A stretch of DNA of 64,000 nucleotides from Pseudomonas putida (GCF_028682635.1 NZ_JANHLK010000005.1:186001-250000), one strand, 5' to 3'; shown: positions 29,219 to 40,393, counted from the first letter of the stretch. The notes: generated by a model not told the origin, from the sequence alone. Numbers and translations: made by a program.

Positions 29219-30757
29219 TCAGGCCGCTTCGATCTTGCTGCGGTTCTGCTCGACCTTGCTCAGGTAATCCGCGAGCCTCTGTTGTTGCTCAGGGGTGGTG
29301 AACAAACCGAGTTTGCTGCGACGCCACAGAATGTCGTGGGCGCTGGTCGCCCACTCTTCGCTGCACAGGTAATCGACCTCACGGGTGTAGAGACCGCCGC
29401 CAATGTGTTCGCCCATGTCATTGAGGTTTTGTACGCCTTCGAGCATGCGCCAGGTGCGACTACCGTAGGTGGTGGCCCAGCGGCGCGAGATTTCGCTGGG
29501 GATCCAGTCATACTTGTCGCGGATCAGCGAGCTCAGTGCCTGCGGTGTGCTCATGTCTTCGCCGCCCGGCAGGGTGGCGGTGGCGGTCCAGCCTGGCTTG
29601 ATCTGCGGGAAGTGTGGCGCCAGTTGCGCCAGCGCCGATTCGGCCAGCTTGCGGTAAGTGGTCAGCTTGCCGCCGAACACCGACAGCAGGGGCGCTTCCT
29701 CGCCGCTGCCCGACAGCGCCAGGGTGTAGTCGCGGGTGACGGCCGACGGGTTGTCGGACTCGTCGTTGCACAGCGGACGAACGCCGGAATAGCTGTGCAC
29801 GACATCGTCGCGGCTGATCTGCTTCTTGAAGTGGGCGTTGACCACTTGCAGCAGGTACTCGGTTTCCGCCTCGGTGATCGCCACTTTGGCCGGATCGCCG
29901 GTGTACTCACGGTCGGTGGTGCCGATCAGGGTGAAGTGATTGAGGTACGGAATGGTGAAGACGATGCGCTGATCTTCGTTTTGCAGGATGTGCGCGTGAT
30001 CGCCTTCGTACAGTTTCGGCACGATCAGGTGACTGCCCTGGATCAGGCGGATGCCATACGGCGATTCCATTTTCAGGTCGTCACGAATGAACTTGGCGAC
30101 CCAGGGGCCGGCCGCGTTCACCAGCGCCTTGGCGCGGATCGAAAACAGGCTGCCATCGGCGCGTTCCAGGTGCAAGTGCCACAGGCCTTTGGTGCGGCGC
30201 GCGCTGACGCAACGGGTCTGGGTGTGGACGTGGGCGCCGTTTTCCCGGGCTGCCATGGCGTTCAGTACCACCAGGCGCGCATCGTCGACCCAGCAGTCGG
30301 AGTATTCGAAACCTTTGGTGATTTCGCTTTTCAGCGCACTGTCCGGGCCGAACTTCAGGCTTTTCGAACCCGCCAGTTTTTCCCGTTTGCCCAGGTTGTC
30401 ATAAAGGAACAGGCCTGCGCGGATCATCCAGGCCGGACGCAGGTGCGGGCGATGGGGCAACACGAAGCGCATCGGCTTGACGATGTGCGGGGCCTTGGCC
30501 AGCAGCACTTCGCGTTCGGCCAAGGCTTCGCGCACCAGGCGGAATTCGTAATGTTCGAGGTAGCGCAGGCCGCCGTGGATCAGCTTGCTGCTGGCCGACG
30601 AGGTGTGGCTGGCCAGATCATCCTTTTCGCAAAGGAACACCGAAAGGCCGCGACCGGCGGCATCTGCCGCGATCCCTACGCCATTGATGCCGCCACCGAT
30701 GACGGCGATATCGTAGACCTCGGCGAGAGGCGGCGTAGGCAAAGTAGTAGTGGGCAT
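29219..30757 (-). CDS. glpD: Glycerol-3-phosphate dehydrogenase GlpD
   Basis: 512-residue FAD enzyme of the inner membrane that oxidises sn-glycerol 3-phosphate to dihydroxyacetone phosphate and passes electrons to ubiquinone. An FAD-binding glycine motif AVIGGGINGVGIAADAAGRGLSVFLCEKDD lies near residues 18-47, SSKLIHGGLRYLEHYEF follows, and KALVNAAGPWVA and FTIPYLNHFTLIGTTD complete the family pattern. Usual length. Transcribed separately from glpR, with two GlpR-like half sites upstream. It is the last gene of a same-strand glpF, glpK, glpR, glpD series. Confidence 0.96.
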   Translation of the reverse strand: MPTTTLPTPPLAEVYDIAVIGGGINGVGIAADAAGRGLSVFLCEKDDLASHTSSASSKLIHGGLRYLEHYEFRLVREALAEREVLLAKAPHIVKPMRFVLPHRPHLRPAWMIRAGLFLYDNLGKREKLAGSKSLKFGPDSALKSEITKGFEYSDCWVDDARLVVLNAMAARENGAHVHTQTRCVSARRTKGLWHLHLERADGSLFSIRAKALVNAAGPWVAKFIRDDLKMESPYGIRLIQGSHLIVPKLYEGDHAHILQNEDQRIVFTIPYLNHFTLIGTTDREYTGDPAKVAITEAETEYLLQVVNAHFKKQISRDDVVHSYSGVRPLCNDESDNPSAVTRDYTLALSGSGEEAPLLSVFGGKLTTYRKLAESALAQLAPHFPQIKPGWTATATLPGGEDMSTPQALSSLIRDKYDWIPSEISRRWATTYGSRTWRMLEGVQNLNDMGEHIGGGLYTREVDYLCSEEWATSAHDILWRRSKLGLFTTPEQQQRLADYLSKVEQNRSKIEAA

Positions 30758-30796
30758 CGGCTAAGGCCTCGGAATTCTTTGATTTTCTGTATTTGA

Positions 30797-30814
30797 ATTC
30801 GAACATTAATGTTC
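30797..30814. promoter_or_regulatory. Candidate GlpR operator upstream of glpD (proximal)
   Basis: Contains the perfect 14-bp palindrome GAACATTAATGTTC (30801-30814) overlapping ATTCGAACATTA (30797-30808). On the glpD strand the core ATGTTCGAAT resembles the ATGTTCG half site of enterobacterial GlpR operators. It lies 40-60 bp before the glpD start. Confidence 0.55.
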
Positions 30815-30900
30815 ATTTGCGAAAATCTTAGCCCATAAAGACGCCCACAGCCAGTCGCATTCGATTGAAAAAACTGATCGAAGGGCGGTTAAAGGAAAAT

Positions 30901-30912
30901 ATTCGAACATAA
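30901..30912. promoter_or_regulatory. Candidate GlpR half site upstream of glpD (distal)
   Basis: ATTCGAACATAA repeats the ten-base word ATTCGAACAT of the proximal site, 104 bp further upstream and in the same orientation. The REP element starts five bases beyond it. Confidence 0.45.
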
Positions 30913-30916
30913 AAGC

Positions 30917-30989
30917 AAAGATCGCAGCCTTCGGCAGCTCCTACAGGGATATGCAAAACCTGTAGGAGCTGCCGAAGGCTGCGATCTTT
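30917..30989. repeat. REP-type inverted repeat in inverted orientation
   Basis: AAAGATCGCAGCCTTCGGCAG...CTCCTACAGGG and its perfect reverse complement. Unlike 1940 and 47613, the GATCTTT ends face outward and the CTCCTAC/GTAGGAG ends face inward. Confidence 0.9.
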
Positions 30990-31004
30990 TGATGTTGAGA
31001 AGGG

Positions 31005-31760
31005 TTAAACGACTTCCAGGCGAATCTTGTGCTGATTCAACAACTGCGTCAGCGCCGGCACCGGCTCCTGGTCGGTGACCAGGCAATCGATCAGGCTGAT
31101 CGGCCCCAGGCGGATCATGGCGTTGCGCCCGAACTTGCTGGAGTCGGCGGCGAGAATCACCTTGCGGGCGTTGGCAATGATCGCCTGGGAGACCCGCACT
31201 TCCTGGTAATCGAAATCCAGCAGGCTGCCGTCTTCATCGATGCCGCTGATGCCGACCAGGGCAAAGTCGACCTTGAACTGGTTGATGAAATCGACGCTGG
31301 CCTGGCCGACCACACCGCCGTCACGCCGCACATTGCCCCCGGTCAGCAGCACGTCGAAGTCGTCCTTGGCGCTGAGCATCGAGGCCACATGCAGGTTGTT
31401 GGTGATGATCTTCAGGTGATTGTGGTTGAGCAGGGCGCGGGCAATGGATTCGGTGGTGGTTCCGATATTGATGAACAGCGAGGCGTGGTCGGGGATCTGC
31501 GCGGCAATGGCTTCGCCGATGCGCTGTTTCTCATCGCGCATCTGATCGGCGCGCATGGCGTAGGCGGTGTTTTCAACACTGGAATCGTAAGCCGCGCCAC
31601 CGTGGTAGCGGCGCAACAGATTGGCTTCCGCCAGTTGATTGATATCGCGGCGGATGGTCTGCGGGGTAACAACGAACAGCGTGGCCATTTCCTCGATGCT
31701 GACATAACCGCGTTCACGGACCAGTTCGAGGATTTGCTGCTGACGGGGAGGCAGATTCAT
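31005..31760 (-). CDS. glpR: Glycerol-3-phosphate regulon repressor GlpR (DeoR family)
   Basis: 251 residues. An N-terminal DeoR-type helix-turn-helix ([51 protein letters not shown], about 6-56) is followed by the sugar-phosphate-binding DeoRC domain with [38 protein letters not shown] and DSSKFGR. It represses glycerol catabolism and is released by glycerol 3-phosphate. It lies between glpK and glpD on the same strand, the standard Pseudomonas order. Confidence 0.95.
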   Translation of the reverse strand: MNLPPRQQQILELVRERGYVSIEEMATLFVVTPQTIRRDINQLAEANLLRRYHGGAAYDSSVENTAYAMRADQMRDEKQRIGEAIAAQIPDHASLFINIGTTTESIARALLNHNHLKIITNNLHVASMLSAKDDFDVLLTGGNVRRDGGVVGQASVDFINQFKVDFALVGISGIDEDGSLLDFDYQEVRVSQAIIANARKVILAADSSKFGRNAMIRLGPISLIDCLVTDQEPVPALTQLLNQHKIRLEVV

Positions 31761-31855
31761 GGGGCGTCCTTTGGGCTGCCGTGCAAAATTTGCCCATGAT
31801 GCCGCAGGAATCTGCTCCCTACCAGTTACATACAGATACGAGCCTGTATCGCGGT

Positions 31856-34289
<2,434 letters not shown>

Positions 34290-34630
34290 TGAAACCTCAT
34301 TGTTTTTCTTGTCTGACGCTTTCATTCCAGTAGGGTCAAAGCGCGTTCTTGATTGAGGCAGGATCCCCATCCTGTTCCCGTTTTACAGCTGGGCACTGCG
34401 GTAGGACTTTTCATTCAGATTCAGAAACGACAAAATATAGTCAAGAAACGCTGCTGTCAAAGGTCGAAAGTGAACCATCGGTCACAAATAATCTATAAGT
34501 TGTGTGAATGACCGCGTCAGCGAGTGGCCGGGGCGCTTTTTTGCAACGGTTCGGCGATAGAGCCTTTTTTGGATCAATGTCTTAGAATCCGGCGCAGGAT
34601 TTTTCTACTGCCACCCAGTCTGGAGCTGTC
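34290..34630. other. Divergent spacer between glpF and ybaK
   Basis: 341 bp with no gene. Next to glpF it holds the ribosome site and Crc-type motif; the centre (about 34400-34500) is AT-rich and must carry both promoters. No GlpR-like ATGTTCG site was seen here, unlike upstream of glpD. Confidence 0.6.
34300..34307 (-). promoter_or_regulatory. Candidate Hfq/Crc A-rich motif in glpF leader
   Basis: Minus-strand AAAAACAA matches AANAAYAA exactly and directly precedes the TGAGG ribosome site of glpF. It would allow Crc/Hfq to block glycerol uptake when preferred carbon sources are present. Confidence 0.58.
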
Positions 34631-35101
34631 ATGACACCCGCATTGGATTTGCTGAAAAAGGTTCGGGCCGAACACCGCGTGCACAGTTATGAACATGACC
34701 CGAAGGCGGCTTCCTATGGCTTGGAAGCCGCGGAGAAGCTCGGACTGGACCCGGCGCAGGTGTTCAAGACCCTGCTGGCGGCCAGTGAGAAAGGCGAGTT
34801 GCTGGTGGCGGTGGTGCCGGTTGGCGGAAGCCTGGACTTGAAGGGGCTGGCGCATGCGGCCGGGGTGAAGAAAGTCGAAATGGCCGACCCTGCGGCGGCC
34901 CAGCGCTCCACCGGTTATCTATTGGGGGGTATCAGCCCGCTGGGGCAGAAGAAGCGCTTGCGCACCTTTATCGACAGCTCGGCGCAGCCGTTGGCGAGCA
35001 TCTTTGTCAGTGCGGGACGGCGGGGGCTGGAAGTCGAACTGGCACCGGCGGTGCTGGCGGAGCATACCCAGGCGAAATTTGCCGAGATTGGCCGTGCTTG
35101 A
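34631..35101 (+). CDS. ybaK: Cys-tRNA(Pro)/Cys-tRNA(Cys) deacylase YbaK
   Basis: 156-residue editing protein of the YbaK/EbsC family that hydrolyses Cys from mischarged tRNA(Pro). Landmarks are [60 protein letters not shown] and the conserved [16 protein letters not shown] loop. Normal length and intact. Single gene, divergent from glpF, followed by a REP element. Confidence 0.93.
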   Translation: MTPALDLLKKVRAEHRVHSYEHDPKAASYGLEAAEKLGLDPAQVFKTLLAASEKGELLVAVVPVGGSLDLKGLAHAAGVKKVEMADPAAAQRSTGYLLGGISPLGQKKRLRTFIDSSAQPLASIFVSAGRRGLEVELAPAVLAEHTQAKFAEIGRA

Positions 35102-35103
35102 AC

Positions 35104-35203
35104 TGTAGGAGCGAGCTTGCTCGCGATGGACGTCAGGGCACCGCGTGCATTCAGGCAGCCCTCGTTATCGTTGACCACCATCGCGAGCAAGCTCGCTCCT
35201 ACA
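35104..35203. repeat. REP-type inverted repeat (GTAGGAGCGAGCTTGCTCGCGATG subfamily)
   Basis: TGTAGGAGCGAGCTTGCTCGCGATGG and CCATCGCGAGCAAGCTCGCTCCTACA, with an inner part containing CGTTATCGTTGACCACC. The element at 53387 has the same inner words and arms. Confidence 0.9.
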
Positions 35204-35210
35204 GGGGGGA

Positions 35211-36320
35211 TCAGTGCGCAGGGCTGTAGCGCCGAACCCCTGAATCAACCGGCGGAATCTGCGCCGCCATGCTGCCGGACGCCTGGAACAGCACCAGGTG
35301 TTCCGCCGCGACACGAATGCCGACCTCTGCGCCGACCAGATGATCGACATGGCTCGGGAAGATCGATTCCAGTTGCGCGCCGGTGGGCATTTGCAGGCGA
35401 TAAAGCGTCGAGGCGCCCTGGAAAGACTTGCCGACAATCCGCGCCTTCAAGGCACTGTCGGGCGCATAAACGATATCGTCCGGACGCAGCAATACATCCA
35501 CCGCACCGCCGACCGGCCAGGTGTAGGCACGGTTGCCGCGCAATTCTCCGAGCTCCGTCTGCACCGACTCCGGGCTGCTCAGCTGACCGCGGATGAAGTA
35601 ACCCTGGCCGATGAAGCTGGCCACATAGGGCGTCAGCGGTTCGTGATAGAGGTTGTAGGGCGTATCCCACTGCTCCAGCCGGCCTTCCTTGAACACGCCG
35701 ACATGATCGCTGACTGCGAAGGCTTCTTCCTGGTCGTGGGTCACCAGGATCGCACTGGTGCCACGGGCCTTGAGAATGTCGCGCACCTCGTGGCTGAGCT
35801 TGCGGCGCAATTCACCGTCGAGGTTGGAGAAGGGTTCGTCCAGCAGCAGCAATTGCGGTTCGGGCGCCAATGCACGCGCCAGGGCGACCCGTTGCTGCTG
35901 GCCACCGGAAAGCTCGTGGGGGTAGCGCTTGCCGAGGTTTTTCAGGTTGACCAACTCGAGCAGTTCTTCGGTGACGCGATCCTTGTTCGGATGCTTGCGA
36001 ATGCCGAAGGCGATGTTGTCGGCCACGGTCAAATGCGGGAATAGCGCGTAATCCTGGAACACCATGCCAATCCGGCGTTTCTCTGGCGCGAGGGTGAAAC
36101 CGGCACTGGAGATGGTCTCGCCCGCCAGCTGGATATCCCCTTCGTGCACCGGTTCGAAGCCGGCGATGGCGCGCAGGGTGGTGGTCTTGCCGCAGCCTGA
36201 AGAGCCCAGCAGGCAGCCGATGTCACCGGCGTTCAGGTGCAGGTTGAGGTTTTGCACCACGCGCTGGTCTTGATAGCCGCAGGCGAGGTTGCGCAGGTTA
36301 AGCAGTAATGGCTGGCTCAT
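35211..36320 (-). CDS. ABC transporter ATPase, FbpC/PotA-like, coupled to argF
   Basis: 369 residues. An ATPase domain (1-240) has Walker [13 protein letters not shown]-loop [12 protein letters not shown], signature [15 protein letters not shown], Walker [13 protein letters not shown] and the switch His in [10 protein letters not shown]-terminal TOBE-type domain (about 250-360, [36 protein letters not shown]) groups it with importers of iron, sulfate or polyamines. No permease or binding-protein gene is adjacent, so it must serve a transporter encoded elsewhere. Its start overlaps the argF stop by four bases, implying coexpression with argF, an arrangement also recalled from P. aeruginosa. 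Confidence 0.87.
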   Translation of the reverse strand: MSQPLLLNLRNLACGYQDQRVVQNLNLHLNAGDIGCLLGSSGCGKTTTLRAIAGFEPVHEGDIQLAGETISSAGFTLAPEKRRIGMVFQDYALFPHLTVADNIAFGIRKHPNKDRVTEELLELVNLKNLGKRYPHELSGGQQQRVALARALAPEPQLLLLDEPFSNLDGELRRKLSHEVRDILKARGTSAILVTHDQEEAFAVSDHVGVFKEGRLEQWDTPYNLYHEPLTPYVASFIGQGYFIRGQLSSPESVQTELGELRGNRAYTWPVGGAVDVLLRPDDIVYAPDSALKARIVGKSFQGASTLYRLQMPTGAQLESIFPSHVDHLVGAEVGIRVAAEHLVLFQASGSMAAQIPPVDSGVRRYSPAH

Positions 36321-37237
36321 GCGTGGTGGTACGCCGGTTCGACGAGGAACTCGAGCAGGGCTTTTTGCGCATGCAGACGGTTTTCGGCTTGATCCCAGGC
36401 CACCGAGCGTTTGTCATCGAGCAGGTCGACGCTGATTTCCTCGCCACGGTGTGCTGGCAGGCAGTGCATGAACAGCACGTCGTCAGCGGCCAGGTCGAGC
36501 AGGGCGCAGTTGACCTGATACGGGGCGAACAGCTGAAGGCGCTTGGCGGTTTCCTCTTCCTGGCCCATGGAGGTCCAGACGTCGGTGCTCACCAGGTGTG
36601 CACCCCGCACGGCTTCCTTCGGATCGCGAACGATGGTGACTCGATCGCCGGCCTTGGCCACGAATTCTGGATTGGGTTCATAGCCTTCCGGGCAGGCAAC
36701 GCGCAACTGGAAGTCGAACTGGATCGCCGCTTCTATATAGCTGTTGCACATGTTGTTGCCGTCGCCGATCCAGGCCACGGTCTTGCCCTGGATCGAGCCA
36801 CGGTGTTCGAGGAACGTCTGCATGTCGGCCAGCAACTGGCACGGGTGCAGGTCGTCGGACAGGCCGTTGATCACTGGCACGCGGGAGTTGGCGGCGAATT
36901 CGGTCAGGTTGCTGTGGGCAAAGGTGCGGATCATCACGGCGTCGAGCATGCTCGACATGACGATCGCGCAGTCGCCGATCGGCTCGCCACGGCCCAGCTG
37001 GGTATCGCGAGGCGACAGGAAGATCGCCTGGCCACCAAGCTGGATCATGCCGGCTTCGAAGGAAATTCGGGTGCGGGTCGAGGACTTTTCGAAAATCATC
37101 CCGAGCACGCGGTTTTTCAAGGGCTCGAACAGTACGCCGCGGTTACGCAGGTCCTTGAGCTCAACGCCTCGACGGATCACGCTGACCAGCTCTTCGGGCG
37201 TGCAATCCATCAGGGAGAGAAAGTGCCTTGCGCTCAT
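36317..37237 (-). CDS. argF: Ornithine carbamoyltransferase ArgF
   Basis: 306-residue anabolic enzyme that makes citrulline from ornithine and carbamoyl phosphate. The carbamoyl-phosphate loop SSTRTR (about residues 52-57), [11 protein letters not shown], and the ornithine-side DVWTSMGQE and [11 protein letters not shown] motifs are intact. Length fits the family. The start MSARHF at 37237 matches P. aeruginosa ArgF; a Met one codon upstream (37240) is equally near the AAGG ribosome site. A tandem ArgR-like operator lies about 106-147 bp upstream. Cotranscribed with the ABC ATPase. Confidence 0.96.
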   Translation of the reverse strand: MSARHFLSLMDCTPEELVSVIRRGVELKDLRNRGVLFEPLKNRVLGMIFEKSSTRTRISFEAGMIQLGGQAIFLSPRDTQLGRGEPIGDCAIVMSSMLDAVMIRTFAHSNLTEFAANSRVPVINGLSDDLHPCQLLADMQTFLEHRGSIQGKTVAWIGDGNNMCNSYIEAAIQFDFQLRVACPEGYEPNPEFVAKAGDRVTIVRDPKEAVRGAHLVSTDVWTSMGQEEETAKRLQLFAPYQVNCALLDLAADDVLFMHCLPAHRGEEISVDLLDDKRSVAWDQAENRLHAQKALLEFLVEPAYHHA

Positions 37238-37699
37238 CATTGACTACCTTTTTGCTACAAACCGCAGATGCTCAAAGCCTTGTTTAACGGAACAACGGGC
37301 GAGACCTGCGGCGTAAGCCGCACGGGGCGACGAAATAGGGGAAGGCGCGATCTTATAATTAAATGTCGCGTCTTACCAATAGGGCTACGGTTTTTAGGGG
37401 ATTCGGAGGGGCTATGGGGTAACCGCGATAGCGCTTTTGAAGCCTGTTTCCTGACTGCAGCCAAGCATTTGTACACCGGCGCCGTGGAGGTTTGCAAACA
37501 AGCGGGACGGTAATGGTGTTGGGACAGTCGGTTTCCAGGTGCCGCCAAGACTGCCGTCGAGCTGATTGCCGGCGGTTATCGGCAGGCCTGATGGCCGCCG
37601 ATTCACAAGACGAACGTCGCTGGCGCGGTGGCAGGGCAGGCGCCATAGTTTTGTTCCCGCGGTCGCTATTGCCCGCCCAGAACAAGACAGAGACTGGCC
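37238..37699. other. Divergent spacer between argF and molybdoenzyme gene
   Basis: 462 bp without a supported gene. The argF-proximal part holds the ArgR-like operator (37343-37384). The remaining 300 bp before the oxidoreductase gene show no motif or coding pattern I recognise. Confidence 0.6.
37343..37384. promoter_or_regulatory. Tandem ArgR-like operator upstream of argF
   Basis: Two directly abutting 21-bp units of the Pseudomonas ArgR consensus TGTCGC-N8-AA-N5: an imperfect AGGCGC-N8-AA-N5 (37343-37363) and a perfect TGTCGC-N8-AA-N5 (37364-37384). Direct repetition of this unit is how P. aeruginosa ArgR sites are built. ArgR represses argF when arginine is present. Confidence 0.68.
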
Positions 37700-39805
37700 A
37701 TGACCAAGACTCTCCATCACCGTGCGTGCCATTTGTGTGAAGCCATCTGTGGCCTGACCATCGAAACCACTGAGCTCGAAGGCCACCTGCAGATCACCTC
37801 GATCAAGGGCGACTCCCAGGATACGTTTAGCCGCGGCCATATCTGCCCCAAGGCGGTGGCCCTGCAAGACATCCAGAACGATCCGGATCGCCTGCATCGA
37901 CCGATGCTGCGGGTGGGCAGCGAATGGCAGCCGATCGAGTGGGGCGCCGCCTTCGACCTTGTGGCCGAACGCCTGGCGGCGATTCAGGAGCACCACGGGC
38001 AAAACGCGGTGGCGGTTTACCAGGGCAACCCCAGCGTGCACAACTATGGGTTGATGACCCACAGCAATTACTTTCTTGGCCTGCTGAAAACCCGCAACCG
38101 GTTTTCTGCGACGTCGGTCGATCAGTTGCCGCATCACCTGACCAGTCACTTGATGTACGGCCACGGTCTGCTGTTGCCAATACCGGACATCGATCACACC
38201 GACTTCATGCTGATTCTCGGCGGCAATCCGCTGGCCTCCAACGGCAGCATCATGACCGTGCCGGATGTGGAAAAACGCTTGAAGGCGATCCAGGCCCGGG
38301 GCGGCAAAGTGGTGGTGGTCGACCCACGTCGCAGCGAAACGGCGGCGATCGCCGACCAGCATCTGTTCGTGCGTCCCGGTGGCGATGCGGCGCTTTTGTT
38401 CGGTTTGCTCAATACCTTGTTCGCCGAAGGCCTGGCCCGCGCCAGTCATTTGCCGGTGGACGGTCTGGATGAGGTACGCGAAGCCGTGGCAGGTTTCAGC
38501 GCCGAAGCCATGAGTCCATTGTGCGCGGTGCCTGCGGAGCAGATCCGCCAGTTGGCCCGGGATTTTGCCGCAGCGCCGAGCGCGGTTTGCTACGGCCGCA
38601 TGGGCGTCTCGACCCAGGCGTTCGGCACGCTGTGCCATTGGCTGGTGCAGTTGATCAACCTGGTCACCGGCAACCTCGACCGCGTCGGTGGTGCCTTGTG
38701 CACCGAGCCGGCGGTGGATCTGGTGGCCTCGACCTCGGGCGGGCATTTCAATCTGTGGCAGAGCCGGGTGTCCGGGCGTCCTGAGTATGGCGGTGAGCTG
38801 CCGGTGTCGGCCTTGGCCGAAGAGATGCTGACTGAAGGCGAAGGGCAGGTTCGCGCGTTGATCACCGTGGCGGGCAACCCGGTATTGTCCACTCCCAATG
38901 GCCGCCAGCTGGAACAGGCGCTGGACGGCCTGGAGTTCATGGTCAGCATTGACCTGTACATCAATGAAACCACGCGTTATGCCGACCTGATCCTGCCGTC
39001 CACCTCGGCGCTGGAAAACGATCATTACGACACCACCTTCAATATGTTCGCGGTGCGCAACGTCAGCCGTTTCAATCGCGCCATCCTGCCCAAGCCTGAA
39101 GGCGCCTTGCACGACTGGGAGATTTTTGTCGGCTTGGCCAAGGCGTTCGCGGCGAGGACGGGCAAGGAGTTGAAGCCCACCATCGCCCCGGCGCAGATGA
39201 TCGACCGCGGTCTGCGCATGGGGTCGTACGGCGATGCGTCGCCGCACAAGCTGTCGCTGGCCACTCTGTTCGATCATCCTCATGGGATTGACTTGGGCGC
39301 GCTGAAATCCAACCTGGCGTCCCGGCTGAAAACCGCCAACCAGCGAATCCAGGCGGCCCCCGGCGCCATAATCGCCGACCTGGCGCGCTTCGCCGCATTG
39401 CAGGCGCCGACCACCGATGAGTTGTTGATGATCGGCCGGCGACATGTGCGCAGCAACAACTCGTGGATGCATAACTATCACCGTCTGGTGAAGGGCAAGC
39501 CGCGTCATCAGTTGTTGATGCATCCAGAGGACCTGGCCAGTCGCGGGCTCACCGACGGGCAGCGGGTGCGGGTCAGTTCGCGGGTCGGGGTCATCGAGGT
39601 GGAAGTCCTGGCCAGCCTGGATATGATGAAAGGAGTGGTCAGCCTTCCGCACGGTTGGGGCCACGCGCGGCCGGGGGTGCAAATGAGCATCGCCAGCGGC
39701 CAGCCGGGTTCCAGCGCCAATGACCTGACCGACGAGTGTCAGCTCGATGAATTGTCGGGCAACGCGGCGTTGAACGGTGTGCCGGTGACCGTGGTAGCGG
39801 CCTGA
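37700..39805 (+). CDS. Molybdopterin-dependent oxidoreductase (DMSO reductase family), function unknown
   Basis: 701 residues. An N-terminal [4Fe-4S] motif C10-x2-C13-x3-C17-x31-C49 is followed by the molybdopterin-guanine-dinucleotide-binding domains (TDFMLILGGNPLASNGSIM, KVVVVDPRRSETAAIADQHLFVRPGGD, CYGRMGVSTQAFGTLCHWLVQLINLVTGNLDRVGG) and a C-terminal dinucleotide-binding barrel (about 585-700). Asp141 in SVDQLPHH aligns with the molybdenum-ligand position (Sec140 of FdhF), so Asp is the probable ligand. No twin-arginine signal, so cytoplasmic. There is no electron-transfer or chaperone partner gene beside it. Substrate unknown. Confidence 0.85.
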   Translation: MTKTLHHRACHLCEAICGLTIETTELEGHLQITSIKGDSQDTFSRGHICPKAVALQDIQNDPDRLHRPMLRVGSEWQPIEWGAAFDLVAERLAAIQEHHGQNAVAVYQGNPSVHNYGLMTHSNYFLGLLKTRNRFSATSVDQLPHHLTSHLMYGHGLLLPIPDIDHTDFMLILGGNPLASNGSIMTVPDVEKRLKAIQARGGKVVVVDPRRSETAAIADQHLFVRPGGDAALLFGLLNTLFAEGLARASHLPVDGLDEVREAVAGFSAEAMSPLCAVPAEQIRQLARDFAAAPSAVCYGRMGVSTQAFGTLCHWLVQLINLVTGNLDRVGGALCTEPAVDLVASTSGGHFNLWQSRVSGRPEYGGELPVSALAEEMLTEGEGQVRALITVAGNPVLSTPNGRQLEQALDGLEFMVSIDLYINETTRYADLILPSTSALENDHYDTTFNMFAVRNVSRFNRAILPKPEGALHDWEIFVGLAKAFAARTGKELKPTIAPAQMIDRGLRMGSYGDASPHKLSLATLFDHPHGIDLGALKSNLASRLKTANQRIQAAPGAIIADLARFAALQAPTTDELLMIGRRHVRSNNSWMHNYHRLVKGKPRHQLLMHPEDLASRGLTDGQRVRVSSRVGVIEVEVLASLDMMKGVVSLPHGWGHARPGVQMSIASGQPGSSANDLTDECQLDELSGNAALNGVPVTVVAA

Positions 39806-39902
39806 TCGCATCTGACGGAGAGACCGAGCAGGGCGCTCGGCTTTCCGTTACAATGCGCCACCGTGCCGACCCATGAGTCGGAAAGTTCAGCCGAGGTGCT
39901 CC

Positions 39903-40244
39903 ATGGATATCATCGAAACGATTAAAGAGCAGATTGCCAACAACACCATTCTGCTTTACATGAAAGGCTCGCCGAATGCCCCGCAGTGCGGCTTCTCCGC
40001 GAAAGCATCGCAGGCCGTGATGGCGTGTGGCGAAAAATTTGCGTACGTGGATATCCTGCAGAACCCGGAAATCCGCGCCAACCTGCCTAAATACGCCAAC
40101 TGGCCAACCTTCCCGCAACTGTGGGTAGCGGGCGAGCTGGTCGGCGGCAGCGACATCATGACTGAGATGTCCGCTGACGGTTCGCTGCAGTCCCTGATCA
40201 AGGACGCGGCGGCCAAAGCTGCGGCAGCCAAGACCGAAGCCTGA
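39903..40244 (+). CDS. grxD: Monothiol glutaredoxin GrxD
   Basis: 113-residue CGFS-type glutaredoxin that carries [2Fe-2S] clusters with glutathione. The active site is PQCGFSAKA with Cys29; further conserved are the WPTFPQLWVAGELVGGSDI cis-Pro and glutathione-binding region. The start at 39903 has GAGG eight bases upstream. The alanine-rich tail (KDAAAKAAAAKTEA) is a common Pseudomonas extension. Single gene ended by a strong terminator. Confidence 0.94.
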   Translation: MDIIETIKEQIANNTILLYMKGSPNAPQCGFSAKASQAVMACGEKFAYVDILQNPEIRANLPKYANWPTFPQLWVAGELVGGSDIMTEMSADGSLQSLIKDAAAKAAAAKTEA

Positions 40245-40257
40245 TACTCGGGCATCG

Positions 40258-40296
40258 AAAAACCCTTCACGGTTATTCGTGAAGGGTTTTTTTTCG
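40258..40296 (+). terminator. Rho-independent terminator after grxD
   Basis: AAAAACCCTTCACG-GTTATT-CGTGAAGGGTTTTTTTT, a strong stem with flanking A and T runs; it could work on both strands. Confidence 0.93.
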
Positions 40297-40305
40297 CCTG
40301 CAAAT

Positions 40306-40318
40306 TGTGGGAGCGGGG
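40306..40318. repeat. Solitary REP half-element remnant
   Basis: TGTGGGAGCGGGG matches the left end of the GTGGGAGCGGGCTTGC REP family and then stops; no right arm is present. Probably a decayed singlet. Confidence 0.5.
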
Positions 40319-40361
40319 AGGGTTGTCCTATTGGATGAAGCTGACTAACATGTCAGAAAAT

Positions 40362-40380
40362 TCATCCTATGATTGGATGA
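40362..40380. promoter_or_regulatory. Candidate autoregulatory operator of the GntR gene
   Basis: TCATCC-N7-GGATGA palindrome, 14 bp before the GntR start codon. A related TTGGATGA lies 40 bp upstream (40331-40338). FadR-subfamily regulators often bind such palindromes over their own promoter. Confidence 0.5.
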
Positions 40381-40393
40381 CAGGGCGAATCCC

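Noticed and set aside
37261..37699. A small gene in the argF to molybdoenzyme spacer
   Set aside because: Short frames on both strands lack ribosome sites and any recognisable sequence.
37412..39811. 799-codon frame antisense to the molybdoenzyme
   Set aside because: Gln/Arg/His-rich translation with no recognisable domain; the sense strand has a full set of family motifs.
40373..40393. Upstream TTG as start of the GntR gene
   Set aside because: It lies inside the candidate operator and has no ribosome site; ATG at 40394 has AGGG upstream.
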